Notes under the pieces: model-generated
Told to the model about the DNA's origin: nothing
Seen by the model: only the letters and a program-made list of their open reading frames with translations
Database searches by the model: none
Shown: positions 49,780 through 60,722 of the stretch, in pieces
How positions within the stretch are numbered: position 1 is the first letter of the stretch
Layout of the letters: each line of letters begins with the position of its first letter
Position numbers and translations under genes: made by a program
Assembly (NCBI GenBank): GCA_016859345.1
Contig: CM029115.1
Span: 9,061,001-9,125,000 of the forward strand
DNA from: Istiophorus platypterus
Taxonomy: Eukaryota > Chordata > Actinopteri > Istiophoriformes > Istiophoridae
DNA: 64,000 nucleotides
Direction of reading: 5' to 3'

Positions 49780-52527
49780 TCAGTAAGAGCTAGTGGAGGC
49801 TGTGGCAATTCTCTTCCCTATGTACACCCTAGAAAAACACAAATCCGGAAAATGCATGTAGTCAAACCAGTTGAAATAAATGGTATAATACATAAAAACA
49901 TTGTGGACTCCCACCCAGTGTAAAATGTCAATGCTCATACTAATGATGTAGCAGTGAAATAAAGCCATCAATTATTGAATTAAAATTGAAGTACACACTT
50001 TCATACACATGCAGGCCAGCTTGTTCCTTTGAATGAAAAAGTTATCCCAATGAACAGTTACAACTTGCAGGTGACAACAGCTACACTCTCAGTTGCTGGT
50101 TCCTACTCTATTCCTAAGCTTCCAGTTGGCAGCTGGTAGGTGCATCATTCAAGAGTGATATGGCGTTGAGTGTGCCACAGGCCTGCTCTTCTACAGTTCT
50201 ATAAATGAAGCCCAGGTCTGAACAGACAGGCATCAGATACACCAGTCATCAGTACAACGCAAGAAAATGTAACTTTGTCACTACAAAGCTGAGCCTTGCA
50301 TTACATGAGGATATAACTCCATGAATTCAGACTTACCCGACGCCAAGAGCGAGGATGTGTGAGATGAGTAAGGAAGGGAGGAAGACTTTGAGGAATTCAG
50401 CAGAGAAGATGCCACCTTTCTTCATGACACCACTCTTTCTCATACTTAGAGATACTGAACGCCGGGGATGCCTGAAGTGGAACTCTCTGATAGGAACAAT
50501 CAATCACCCAATAAATGCAAAATGATTTCAGGAAACTAATGAGGGCAATATGCTGAACAAATATTAGAGGATGATTGTGGAAGTGAAAGTCTTCTTACTT
50601 TGGCGGAATGTTTTCTGGTCTGCTGGACCAATCAGCGACCCAGTCAACTTCTGTCTTCATTAGGATTTCTTCCTCTCTGTCCTTCTCTATAGCTTCTTCC
50701 TCTGACTGCAAATGGGGAGGTAAAGTGATTACATTTCAGCATAAAATTAAAAGGCTTGAAAAGGCTCTAAACTTCAGGTCCAAATATGTTGTTTTACCTG
50801 ACTACCGGCTGGGCTGGACATCTCCACATCAAAGGTTATTTGACCGTCATCCTGATCTGGACTTGGTGGCCTGTGAGGACTGAACAATACATTGAAGTTA
50901 ATAGAAAAAAACAGTCCTGCAGGTTTTAACAGTAAATAAAGATAAGTCCACTCTACCTCCAAGCCAACACACTGTTGTTAAGAGCTCTAAACAGCATATG
51001 GCGGCCTTTGTTCCTACCTATCACAGGAGGAGCTACTAGGGCTGGATTCATGCTGTGCATCCAGGAGGATCTTTTCCATGTCTCCATTGTGGATGGAGGA
51101 GGACGATGGCACATGCTCCAATCCTCCAATGAGGGTCTCATCGTTCTCAGGTACCACTTCCAAGGGCTGCAGAGTTTGGCTCATGTCAGCATTTGCATTT
51201 ATTTGGTCAGCAGCGGGTGTCATTAGCAGGTTGGGCTTCAAGCCCTGGGTCCCCGTGTTCCCATTCAGCTCCAGTTCTACCCAAGAGCCTTGGCAAAACA
51301 GAGAGGGAAGGAAAAGAAAATTAGGCTTGTCGTCTTAAAGCGCAAACCCTGATACCAGACAGAACACAACACAGAGACACATCTTTGTCTCGTTTCAAAA
51401 GGAAACAGCTGACCTACATTTCCTGCACCACTGGCACTGTGCATTCAGATGAATTGGCCGTACGCTGCAGCCTTTATATCGTGCATTTCTTTGTGCCACT
51501 GCCCCACAAACAGCCTGCACAATTTTTTTTTTTTTCCAGACAGGACGGAGTTATGTAATCTCTCGCTGCCAGTGGGTTTGAGTGAGCCCAAAATGTAAAC
51601 CCCACAGCACGAGTCGCCCTTTCCCCCGTCTAGGACTCGCTGAACATGGACTATCATTCACGCCATTCGACGAAGCACGTATGCGTGACCGACTGCACAT
51701 TTACAGACGAGTCTCTCCTCCACGCCGCTCTCCTGCGAGGTCTTGCATAACCGTGGAGCGCAGAGTGAGACGGTGCGCCCATGCATTGTCGCTGTTCCAG
51801 CGGTGATGCTGTTGTTGTTTTGGTTTTTTGGGGGGGTATTTTTTAATAAAGGTGTCGTTTCTGTTTTAGTTCTTGAAGAGATTATTTATCGACCCGAACC
51901 TGATCTTACCCTTTTGCCCACCTTAGCGTTGTGATGTGTTTTGGGAGCCGTTAAGGTGCAGGCACTTTGACCGACATCCTACCATTGTCTTCCTCTGGAA
52001 TTGGCTTTTAATTACAAAGACGGTGGCCTATCAAATTAAAAAAAAAAAAAAAAAAAAAAAAAGCCCAACTCGACTCGAGTCGACTCAACTGGACGACGAG
52101 CCAGGGTGGTATGATCTATTATCAGATAAAAAACAAAAAACAGAAAATAAAAACATTTATTTCGTCTTTTGTCACAAACTTGTTTTTTATTTTTGGCTAG
52201 AGCCCGCCCCAAACGCCGTCTTCCGCACGCCGTTGGCCGCCGTCCCGTCAATCAAACATTCCCTGCAACGCAATTGGCCGGCTCGCAGCCGACGCCACAC
52301 AACATCAGCCTCCAACCCCTCCCAGAAGAAGAGGAGATCCCAGACCCGATGCAACTTTTACAATAAACTGGAAACGCAATAAACACCGACGTACCCACAA
52401 ACGCACACGTTTATTAGGAGGATCAACCGTAGCCTTTGCAACCCGGAGCACAGACAAACCGACGGCGGTACGTACCGTGGAGCCCGGGCTCTGCGTTACT
52501 GTATTGCTGAGCAGCAGAGGTGGACAT
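49780..52527 (-). CDS. bnip3l: BNIP3-like mitophagy receptor (NIX), complete
   Basis: Six coding exons: 52476..52527, 51018..51288, 50798..50879, 50599..50705, 50337..50486 and 49780..49828. Phases join to give 236 residues (human 219). This is an outer mitochondrial membrane protein that recruits ATG8-family proteins to remove mitochondria and has a BH3-like region. Visible marks: an LC3-interacting motif at residues 20-23 (WVEL, in GSWVELEL, preceded by Ser19); the highly conserved GGLEHVPSSSSIHNGDMEKI and LLDAQHESS; a QDDGQITFDVEM block; and DWVADWSSRPENIPPKEFHF with the following RHPRRSVSLSMRKSG. The C-terminal anchor (FLKVFLPSLLISHILALGVG) is followed by the short basic tail VYIGKRIATASTSSY. 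SHVLALGLG in human corresponds to SHILALGVG here, keeping the helix-dimer His and Gly positions. Compared with human, the proline/asparagine-rich N-terminus is absent and a longer linker lies between the LIR and the EHVPSSSS block. The LEHVPSSSS block argues for BNIP3L over BNIP3. Confidence 0.97.
51289..52475 (-). other. First bnip3l intron with a 25-base A run
   Basis: GT-AG intron with a poly(A) run (T run in the transcript) at 52038-52062. Moderately CpG-rich towards its 5' end. Plus-strand frames here (for example 51936-52382) run through the homopolymer and do not look like genes. Confidence 0.8.
52038..52062. repeat. Poly(A) run, 25 bases
   Basis: Uninterrupted A run in the bnip3l first intron; a T run in the sense of the gene. 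Confidence 0.95.
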
Positions 52528-52870
52528 GTTGACTCCCTTAGTTTTAGCGTCGATCAACATGACGCGCAACCAGACGACCGTGTGCGCAGGCGCCGGATCC
52601 ATCCAGGGCCCAGGCCGCTGCCGAGGGCCCGGAGGCGGCCCCTCGTCGGGGAGCGCGGGTTTTCCCCACCTTCGCTTTTTAATGCGTTACTTTTTTGATA
52701 GAGTTGAGAACAGTCTCTCGTCAGAGGTGTGCGTGATTGCATGGTTCAACACATTTTTGCGTCGACGGTGGAAATTAAATGATCGAGAATAACGTCTGTC
52801 AGGGGAATCTATGGCTGATGTACGTACGCGCCGTGCGGGCCATCGTCAGGCCCCGACCAGCTGATGGGCC
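52400..52870 (-). promoter_or_regulatory. CpG-rich bnip3l promoter with candidate hypoxia-response cores
   Basis: A CpG- and GC-rich block covers the first coding exon and about 340 bases upstream. Hypoxia-response core matches (RCGTG) occur at 52731-52735 (GCGTG, plus strand) and 52406-52410 (ACGTG on the minus strand). BNIP3L is a known HIF-1 target in mammals, but five-base cores occur often by chance. Confidence 0.4.
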
Positions 52871-53467
52871 TGGGTGGACTCTCTCTATCTGAGCCACATG
52901 AGTGTCTGGAGGGTTTGAGGACAGATGATAGTGAGGCTGGCCCCAGTCACCTCCCACCACCCACTCTTCAAATACATCAAGGCTGAACTTGGCTGTTGCA
53001 TGCGTAGCCATTAGTAGCATTTGCCAAAGTTTTGTAGGGGATACATGACCCCTCCTAAAGGCCCATAAAAGGCTACTGGTGGATTATGAATAGTGTGTTT
53101 TAGGTAAATGAATTTCAAGTAATGTATTTTCACAGTATCATGGGATAGGCAATGGGTTACATGCACAATTTATAGTTTCAGAGAAGTTGAACAAAAGGTA
53201 GACAGCACTTGAGTAATCCCCGGCCCCTCACCCAAGATGGTTGAGGTGCAGACTGTTGTCATAGTCTACACTATATTGGAAAATTATTTACTAGAGTTTA
53301 AATGGATTCAACAGGCCTAAAATAAGACAAACCATGTTTTGAAAAGCTTAGTTTTCAAATCCCTAAAATAACAAAAACTGTATATCAGAAAAGCTTGTAT
53401 TTATGTAATCATTTTATATTTACAGCACATTATCTTCTATACACAAACCATGAAGGAGTTCATTCTT
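52871..53467. other. Short intergenic gap between ppp2r2a and bnip3l
   Basis: AT-rich sequence between the bnip3l promoter block and the probable 3' end of ppp2r2a, with no recognised element. A phrase gtgtttaccgcc-like repeat was looked for and not found. Confidence 0.4.
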
Positions 53468-53599
53468 TTTATTCAGAATCCAGGTTTGAAATCCATTACT
53501 TTTCATCTAAATTGTACTTTATTCCATTTGACAAAGACAAACATAGCTGTACAATGAACCATTTAAACAGATCACCAAACCTCTCCTACAATCTTTATT
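53468..53599 (-). terminator. Cluster of candidate polyadenylation signals for ppp2r2a
   Basis: Three minus-strand AATAAA hexamers at 53594-53599, 53518-53523 and 53468-53473. They mark a likely end for the ppp2r2a transcript, about 3.8-3.9 kb downstream of its stop codon and about 0.9 kb upstream of the bnip3l start. Confidence 0.4.
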
Positions 53600-53846
53600 C
53601 AAGAGCCCCTTGAAAAAAATAAACAAAAAAATATACAAATTAAGTTCACAAAAAAATAAAAGTGCATTTTGTTTTAACTCCTGTGATACATTAAACATGT
53701 ATATAATGCTGCTGCAAGTGGAAAAACCTCATAACTCCAATTTTGACAGTTTCCTTGAGATTTCATGATCTGTTATAGTGTATGTAGGGCAAGTTTAGTT
53801 GACCCAAGGTTTATGTTCGAAAGCCGTTATAGAAACTTGAATGTTT

Positions 53847-53868
53847 AAAAAAAAAAAAAAAAAAAAAA
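53847..53868. repeat. Poly(A) run, 22 bases
   Basis: Uninterrupted A run. Confidence 0.93.
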
Positions 53869-55109
53869 GTATGATCTCCCACGATATACCTGTAAGTAAG
53901 GCAGTTTTTTCCTGAAAATCTGCCTACTTGAAGGTACAAGGTTTTGATCACAGAGCAGCGGTAAATTCCCCTGAGCAGTCCTCTGTCTGGCATGCCAGAA
54001 GGTTCAAGAAACATACTTGATTATCTTATTCTTCTTAATGCTATAAAAAAGGCAATTGGGTTCCTCTGAACATTTCTGTAGTTTACATCATAGCCTTGAA
54101 CAACAGCTATAAAGACATGAGGGGAAAGTGAAAATGATTGGTTAGTTTATTTTTTTTATGCATGTCAGTGACACTATGACCATCTCTGCTGTTTCTGCAA
54201 AGATTTTGTAAAAGCCAATGTTCAGATTTTTCAAAAAGAAAACTAGTAGTACTATTTCTACATAGATTTCTATATTTTCAAACATTTCAAGACTTCCAGC
54301 AGGTTTTTAGAACAGTAATTACTGAATAGTGAATGAGTGAGCAAATGCTTCCTTTGAATGAATGACAGGGCAAAGCTAATCACTGAGCTCATATTTGAAT
54401 GGACAATTCTCCTTGTTGAGTGGTGGCTAACTGATTGAATCATCCTTGACAGTGGAATGGGACAAAGGTGCTGCAATATATAGGTTTATACATGTATGAC
54501 ACAAGGCAAATAACTTGAACCCTCATACAATCTTGTATCAGACAACAAAGAAAAGATGTTTTTCAAAAGGCTGAAGGTTCTAAATTTAAAGAAAGGGATT
54601 TGCAAAGTGTCTTAGTACTAGAGGACAATATCCAGAGCCCTGAGAGAGACACTCAACAGTATCTTAAATCCACATATGGAGATGGGTGGTTATTTTGGTG
54701 GCATCCTATTGACAGGAAATTAGTTCTCAATGGTAGGAGTGACACATAAATATAGGTGAGTTGAACAAAAGCTTCATGCCCTGATTCAATGGCTTAATCT
54801 GACACTACAACATAATTTTAGTAAAGACGAAAGTGTGCCATAAATCAGCCAGTTTGCTCCAAAGAGAAGCGGCAGCATCTGACTGAGACAAAGTGTAGCA
54901 GAGAAACAGTGGAGTTAACCTTTCCATGTTCAGTATAGTCATTTATGACGGCTTCCATGCAACAATCGTCTGCTAGCTAAGTGCTTCACAAATTGTCCTT
55001 TCTGAATTAAAAAAAAAAAAAAAGATGTCTTTATAGGAGAGCTACCCCTGCATCACAAAAGGAGAGAAGACATTTCATATAATAATTCAAAATCAGTTAC
55101 TCTGCCAAG

Positions 55110-55412
55110 TCAATTGACTTGACTAGCTTTAGAGAGAACCTGGCTTAACAGATTTAACATTACATGTTGATTAAAATGCCTTTCCCATTTAGGCCTACAA
55201 GGACCTATTCTTTCACAGCGACCAAAAAAACAAAACAAAACCATGGCACAAAATAAGAACATTAAGATCCAAATTAATTCAGAATCCATCTCTGAAGCGG
55301 CCCAATAAGTGTTATAATACACATTAGTTACAGTCAGCCAAATTAAAAAAATAAACCATATAGTGCTTATGACTCCCAAGGTACGGATGCCTGAAAATAC
55401 TTGTTTGGACAT
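55110..55412 (-). other. Unassigned 100-codon frame with two hydrophobic stretches
   Basis: A minus-strand frame of 100 codons within the probable ppp2r2a 3' UTR. Residues about 8-28 (IRTLGVISTIWFIFLIWLTV) and 46-64 (LIWILMFLFCAMVLFCFFG) are hydrophobic and would be predicted membrane segments. I recognise no family. AT-rich DNA easily gives hydrophobic translations, so this may be chance; the frame has an ATG but no obvious start context or promoter. Confidence 0.15.
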
Positions 55413-56931
55413 CCAATGTCAGAAATGACACCCTTCCCTTGATGTCACAAAAAGTCTCTAGCTTTCAAACAAATACCTGCCAGAATGAATAAAATGTCCC
55501 AATGTCATATTACAAAAAAAGGCTACTTGACCTTCAAGCAATCTTCAATCTATAATCAGTTTGAGATAGACAGCTGAAGAAACTACAGTGATAAGACTGT
55601 AATCCTATTGCCTTAATTTATACAAAAATAAATCAGCTATAGTGATTCTTCTTCTTTTATCATCAGGTACAGTACAAAACATCATAAAAAAAACACTCTA
55701 CAAACGAAACGATCAAGAGGGTGAAGAAATCAATCTACATCACCAAATAATTTTTGGGGAAGCTAACAGAGGTACCCAATGTCAGTGCCACAAACATCAA
55801 GAGAATAGGCCACAGCACGCCGACATGCCATTCCAGATATATAAGCTTTTGTCCTGAGCTTTATATGGTGGTCAACACATATAAGGGTGACTGAGTTGAC
55901 AGGGCTGACCAGGGGAGCCTCGTCTGCAAGACAGCTTTAAATTACTCTAACTTTAGAGTCTATAGGACTTTGGCATGATTGGCCCCCATTCAACTCCCAA
56001 AACCACAATACCTGACAAATGTTTGCCCACCATTCCTGTGTCCATAATGAAAGACTACACATTTTTTTTCTTTGTTTTCACCCGTTAACTAGAAATTACA
56101 AATACATTCCTGCTGAGAATCTTCCTTACACTTTGAAAATCAACTTACAGGCATGAGCTTGAGATAAGTAATCCATCTCAGGGAACACTGAGATGGTTTT
56201 GGTAATGCAACTGAGGCCCCAGATTGTTTTGAAAACCTGATTCTGATATGTTCAGGACACTCTGGCAATAAAGATTTAAGCTACTCAAAAGCCATTGAAT
56301 TTCCACGCTACCATTTTAGAAATTCTAATCCAGAAGCCCAACGTTAACAAACACAGACGTCGTTAAGAGAACAGGCAATTTCATTATTTCCTACATTAAA
56401 AAGGCAGATTCTAGGCGACTTACTGTCAGTTGTTGTGGTATGCATTGAACACACATTGACTTTTCTTGCTTGCAACTATGTTATCACAGAACAATTATTT
56501 TGATTTACTCAAAGACAATAAGAGGCCCACTGTGATGGAATACATCTCAAGTTAGTTTCAAGTATTTTACTTCCTTTCTATAGAGAAATGACTGAAAACC
56601 TGTGGCTGCCTTTAACTTATAAATTTGATCTAATAAATATTGGTACACTTTGGACAAAGTTTAGCAATAATGTGAGTTATACATCATTTGTAGAGAATTA
56701 GCTGAAACATGATAAAACACTGGAATAGTCCTTTAACAGCATAACCACACTTTATATCAGGAAAGATATGTTGGGGGAACTTGGCAACTTGACAAATACT
56801 TGGGGCAAATATCGAGTGTTGACATCTTGTATTAGCAGTGTTTCAGGCCAGTATGAAAAGGAGCTTGCTGACAGAAAGACTTATTAACAGTAGAGAGAAT
56901 TTCCTATTGAAACTAATAAAACAAGGTAGCT

Positions 56932-56952
56932 AAAAAAAAAAAAAAAAAAAAA
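56932..56952. repeat. Poly(A) run, about 20 bases
   Basis: A-run after a single T, in the probable ppp2r2a UTR. Confidence 0.9.
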
Positions 56953-57407
56953 CAACTTAATTAGTAGCTTTGACATACAAATGCATCAAGTCATGATGGC
57001 ACAAAAGAATAAGGAAACAAATAAGCCAAATATGTGTATTTAACACATTTTCCCTTTGGTTTGGGATGTAGTGGAGTTGCAAACAGTAACTTGATGAATG
57101 GAGTGATTCTGATGGAGGAAACCCATGACACTAAGTCCCAAAGTCTGGCCTCAGATCTACAAACCCTGCATGTTTACATTTGTAATAAACATGGAAAATG
57201 TGCTTGTGATGCCCTGCTTGGATGTACTGTGTTAATGCCGCTATTTGTTGTTGACAGGGTTGGTCTCGTCAGTCAGTACTTAAAATCGACCAAGGGCAGA
57301 TCATATCAAGACTTAGGGATTTAGCCAAAGACAGACAGATATTGTTTGTTATGTATCTGAGCAATGGGGCTCAAATGGGAACTGGGATCTGAGCGGTTCA
57401 ACAAATG

Positions 57408-60400
57408 CTAGTTGAGTTTTTCCTGGAATATGTACAGATTATTGGTGGTGGCCACAGCAATGATGTTGTCCAGAGGATGCCAGGCAGTGTGGAGGATCTT
57501 CTTGTTAAAGTCAAGACTGTCCACACTGATCTCATCCTTCTTGCGCTTTCCACCTGTGCTTACTTTGCGAGGTTTTAGGACCGATTGTGGCTTGCTGTTC
57601 TCCCGTGACGCCTCTAGGGTTACGTCCTGCCGGTAGCCTCTGTCAAACATCCTGAAGAAGTTGTTGTAGGAACCAGTCATCACGACGCTTCAGAGAGACA
57701 AGATGTGAGTGAGTAACGGTAAGCCATATTATAATAATGAAGGAAAACGAATCAAAAAGTCGTGAGTGTATTGTTATCCATCGTGAACCACTGACCGGAA
57801 CATGTACAAAATGCCCCTCTGCCACCCAAACCAAATCTGCACAAGGCAGATAACCTCACTAAGTGATAAGGTTGGTGTTGCTGGGTTCAGTTACATCAAA
57901 TAAGGGTAAGCCCAAAACATTTGCATGCGTCATCTATGCTGAATATGTGGGCAGATGCAAAGGCATGATAAGGAACCAAATATTACTGAATAGAAATTGT
58001 AACAACAGGTCTCTGAAGAGAAACTCTTACATCGAATGAACATGTAAAAAGTGCTCACCTGTCGTTCCCATTCCAGCAGCACTCAAACTTGTCGAAGATG
58101 CAATCATTCTCATAAAGTGAACACAACTTACTCCTGAGATATTCATGCACCTGTTAAAAGAAAGTGGTGAAGAGGTGTTGTAGTTACAATTAATAGTTAT
58201 GCAAGAGTTATAATGGAAGGGACCTGGATATTTTGATTATGAATACAGTAAAACATCTCCCTCTTGTGGGGAAACAGTGGAATGATGTCAGACTTACAAT
58301 CTGCAGGGGAAAAAAACACATAACAACCCCCCCCCCCCCCCCCCCAATGTAACATCGTTTTGGTCTTGGCATTGCAACAGTTACAGACCTGGTATGTCTC
58401 TACTGGTCGGCTCTCCATGTTGAGATCCCAGATTTTGACAGACAGGTAGTCGCGGGTCATCATGTAGCGTCCACTGTGGCTGAACTTTACATCAGAGATG
58501 GATGAGATGATTTCAGAAAAGAATGAACGATTGTTTGGATCCTCTGGCTCTTCAAACACTTAAAAAAAGAAAAGAAAAGAAAAGGATGCGTTCCATTAGT
58601 ATCCCCTGACCATTCCCCTGATATTAGCTAAAATGACAGGCTACAATTTTTATATAACTGTACACAATTTAATGCCACAACACATTAAACTCTGCCTTTG
58701 TTCCCAGTCCCACATTTTTGGCAAACATTATCATACACATCATTATTCTACAAGCCCATTTTCTCTAAAAATGAAAAGTCTAAGAATTAAAAGGTTTGGA
58801 GTCCTGACCCTTAAATAATAGAGGGAGCAGTAGCAAACTCCCATACACTATTTTTAAACACAAGGCTCCTTTCATTTAAATTCTGTGGACATAATAAATA
58901 TCCAGATATTTTGCTATTTTTTCTGTAACCGATAATATAAATTTTAAAGAGTTACAAGTTCTGCTTTCTGGGCAGTTGTTACCTGAAAGGAGACTCATTT
59001 TCTACATCTCCCTTTAAGCTTTCTGCTGTCACAAGACTACTTAGCTCACGCAGGCGTATTATGTTTAGACTTCTGATTAGGCCCTGTTCAGACCTCGCAT
59101 TAACATGCATCTTCGGTAATCCTATCACAAGTGGACAGCTCTAAGTGTGTCAGTCCACACCTGGCACTGTCCTGAGTGACCACTTGTGATCGGATCTTAC
59201 TTCCCCACTCTATATACAAAGTAACACATACATCAATTCCATTCGTAAAGACGAAAAGGGCACTAAACTTCTGCTCAGTAAAGTATGTCATTTTGAAAAT
59301 TTGCCAGCTTTTCTGATGGTTCAAAAATGTACCTCTACCCTGAGCGAATGATGGTCAAGTTGACCGGTTTTATGCGATGGAACTTTTCACCTCTGACTGG
59401 ACTTGCCCACTCACAATGGTGTACGGTGCTTCATTTATCAAAACTTCTCTTCAGGAAACTGAAGGCAGATTTCTTTGCAGATGCTGTAGCCCAGCTCTTA
59501 GAAAAGCTACCTCCCAACCAAAACATCTGGGACTGAACACCATTCTAGTCAACATACATATCAGTTGATAAGGATACTGTTACCATTGCGCTTTACGGAA
59601 AGACTGGCCTCACAGTAGGAGCTCTCGATATGCATTAAAGCACTGTCATTCTACTAAAGCGAGCACACAGAAATATTCATCAGAAATGTTAACCTATTTT
59701 AGTTTCATTTAGTATACCATACAGTCTCCTTTGGCATACCTCAAACACCTCAGAATTCAACAGCTCCTCTGCAGGCACACAGCATAAATAAAATTGGCTT
59801 ACTTTTGGCATGCTTGTCGCACAGTGCTGATGCCCTCATGTCACACATGCGGATGGTGCCCTTGCTGCTGCTGTAGACAAAAGTGTTGCATTGGTTAGGG
59901 TGAAACTCCGCTGCTGTGATCACCTCTGTCAGCTCTTCCATGTTGGCTGGCTTAATGTCAACAATATCTGAAGAAGTGAGGTTAAGGTCAAGGGGCTAAA
60001 CAGACATTCTGACACCTTAAAAAGAAATACTTCCGAAATATAAATGAAAAGCTTTTATTACCGAGCTAATACAAAGATGGCCTACCATTGCCATTTTTCC
60101 AGTGTCTAAAAAGGTTTAGTATTGCTCAGGGTCAGCAAATAGTGATTTCTGTTTCTGGAGGTCCAGTTATAAAATTGGTATGATGGAATAATTCTCCAAT
60201 AAGAAAATGCTTTCCCTTCTTTTCTTTTCCAACATTCAGAATGTCATCTATTGCAGGTGCTTGGAATTATATAGAGGATATCATCAACACTGCCTAATTT
60301 TGTGAATGCACTTGCAATGACAACCAGCATTTGGCCAGCACATAACTTTTTGCTACATATATATACACATACACATGCATACATTCTTTCTTTCTCTATC

Positions 60401-60625
60401 TATCTATCCATCCATCTATCCGTCTATATATGCACGCATATGGACACATACATACATATACATGCATACACATGCACATGCACACATACATACATACATA
60501 TACATCCATACACATGCACACATATACATGCACACACACGCACATACATACACACATACAAACACAAATGCATACATATACACATTCATACATATGCATA
60601 TACACATACATTCATACATATGCAA

Positions 60626-60722
<97 letters not shown>

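Larger units (their letters stand above)
53600..57407 (-). other. Probable long 3' untranslated region of ppp2r2a
   Basis: AT-rich sequence with A/T runs (53847-53868, 55007-55023, 56932-56952) and no recognised gene. It holds a 100-codon minus-strand frame (55110-55412) discussed separately. A UTR this long is inferred only from the hexamer cluster near 53.5 kb; a nearer end is possible. Confidence 0.4.

Noticed and set aside
51936..52382. A 148-codon plus-strand frame in the bnip3l first intron
   Set aside because: It runs through a 25-base A homopolymer giving a lysine string, and has no recognisable domain or splice support.
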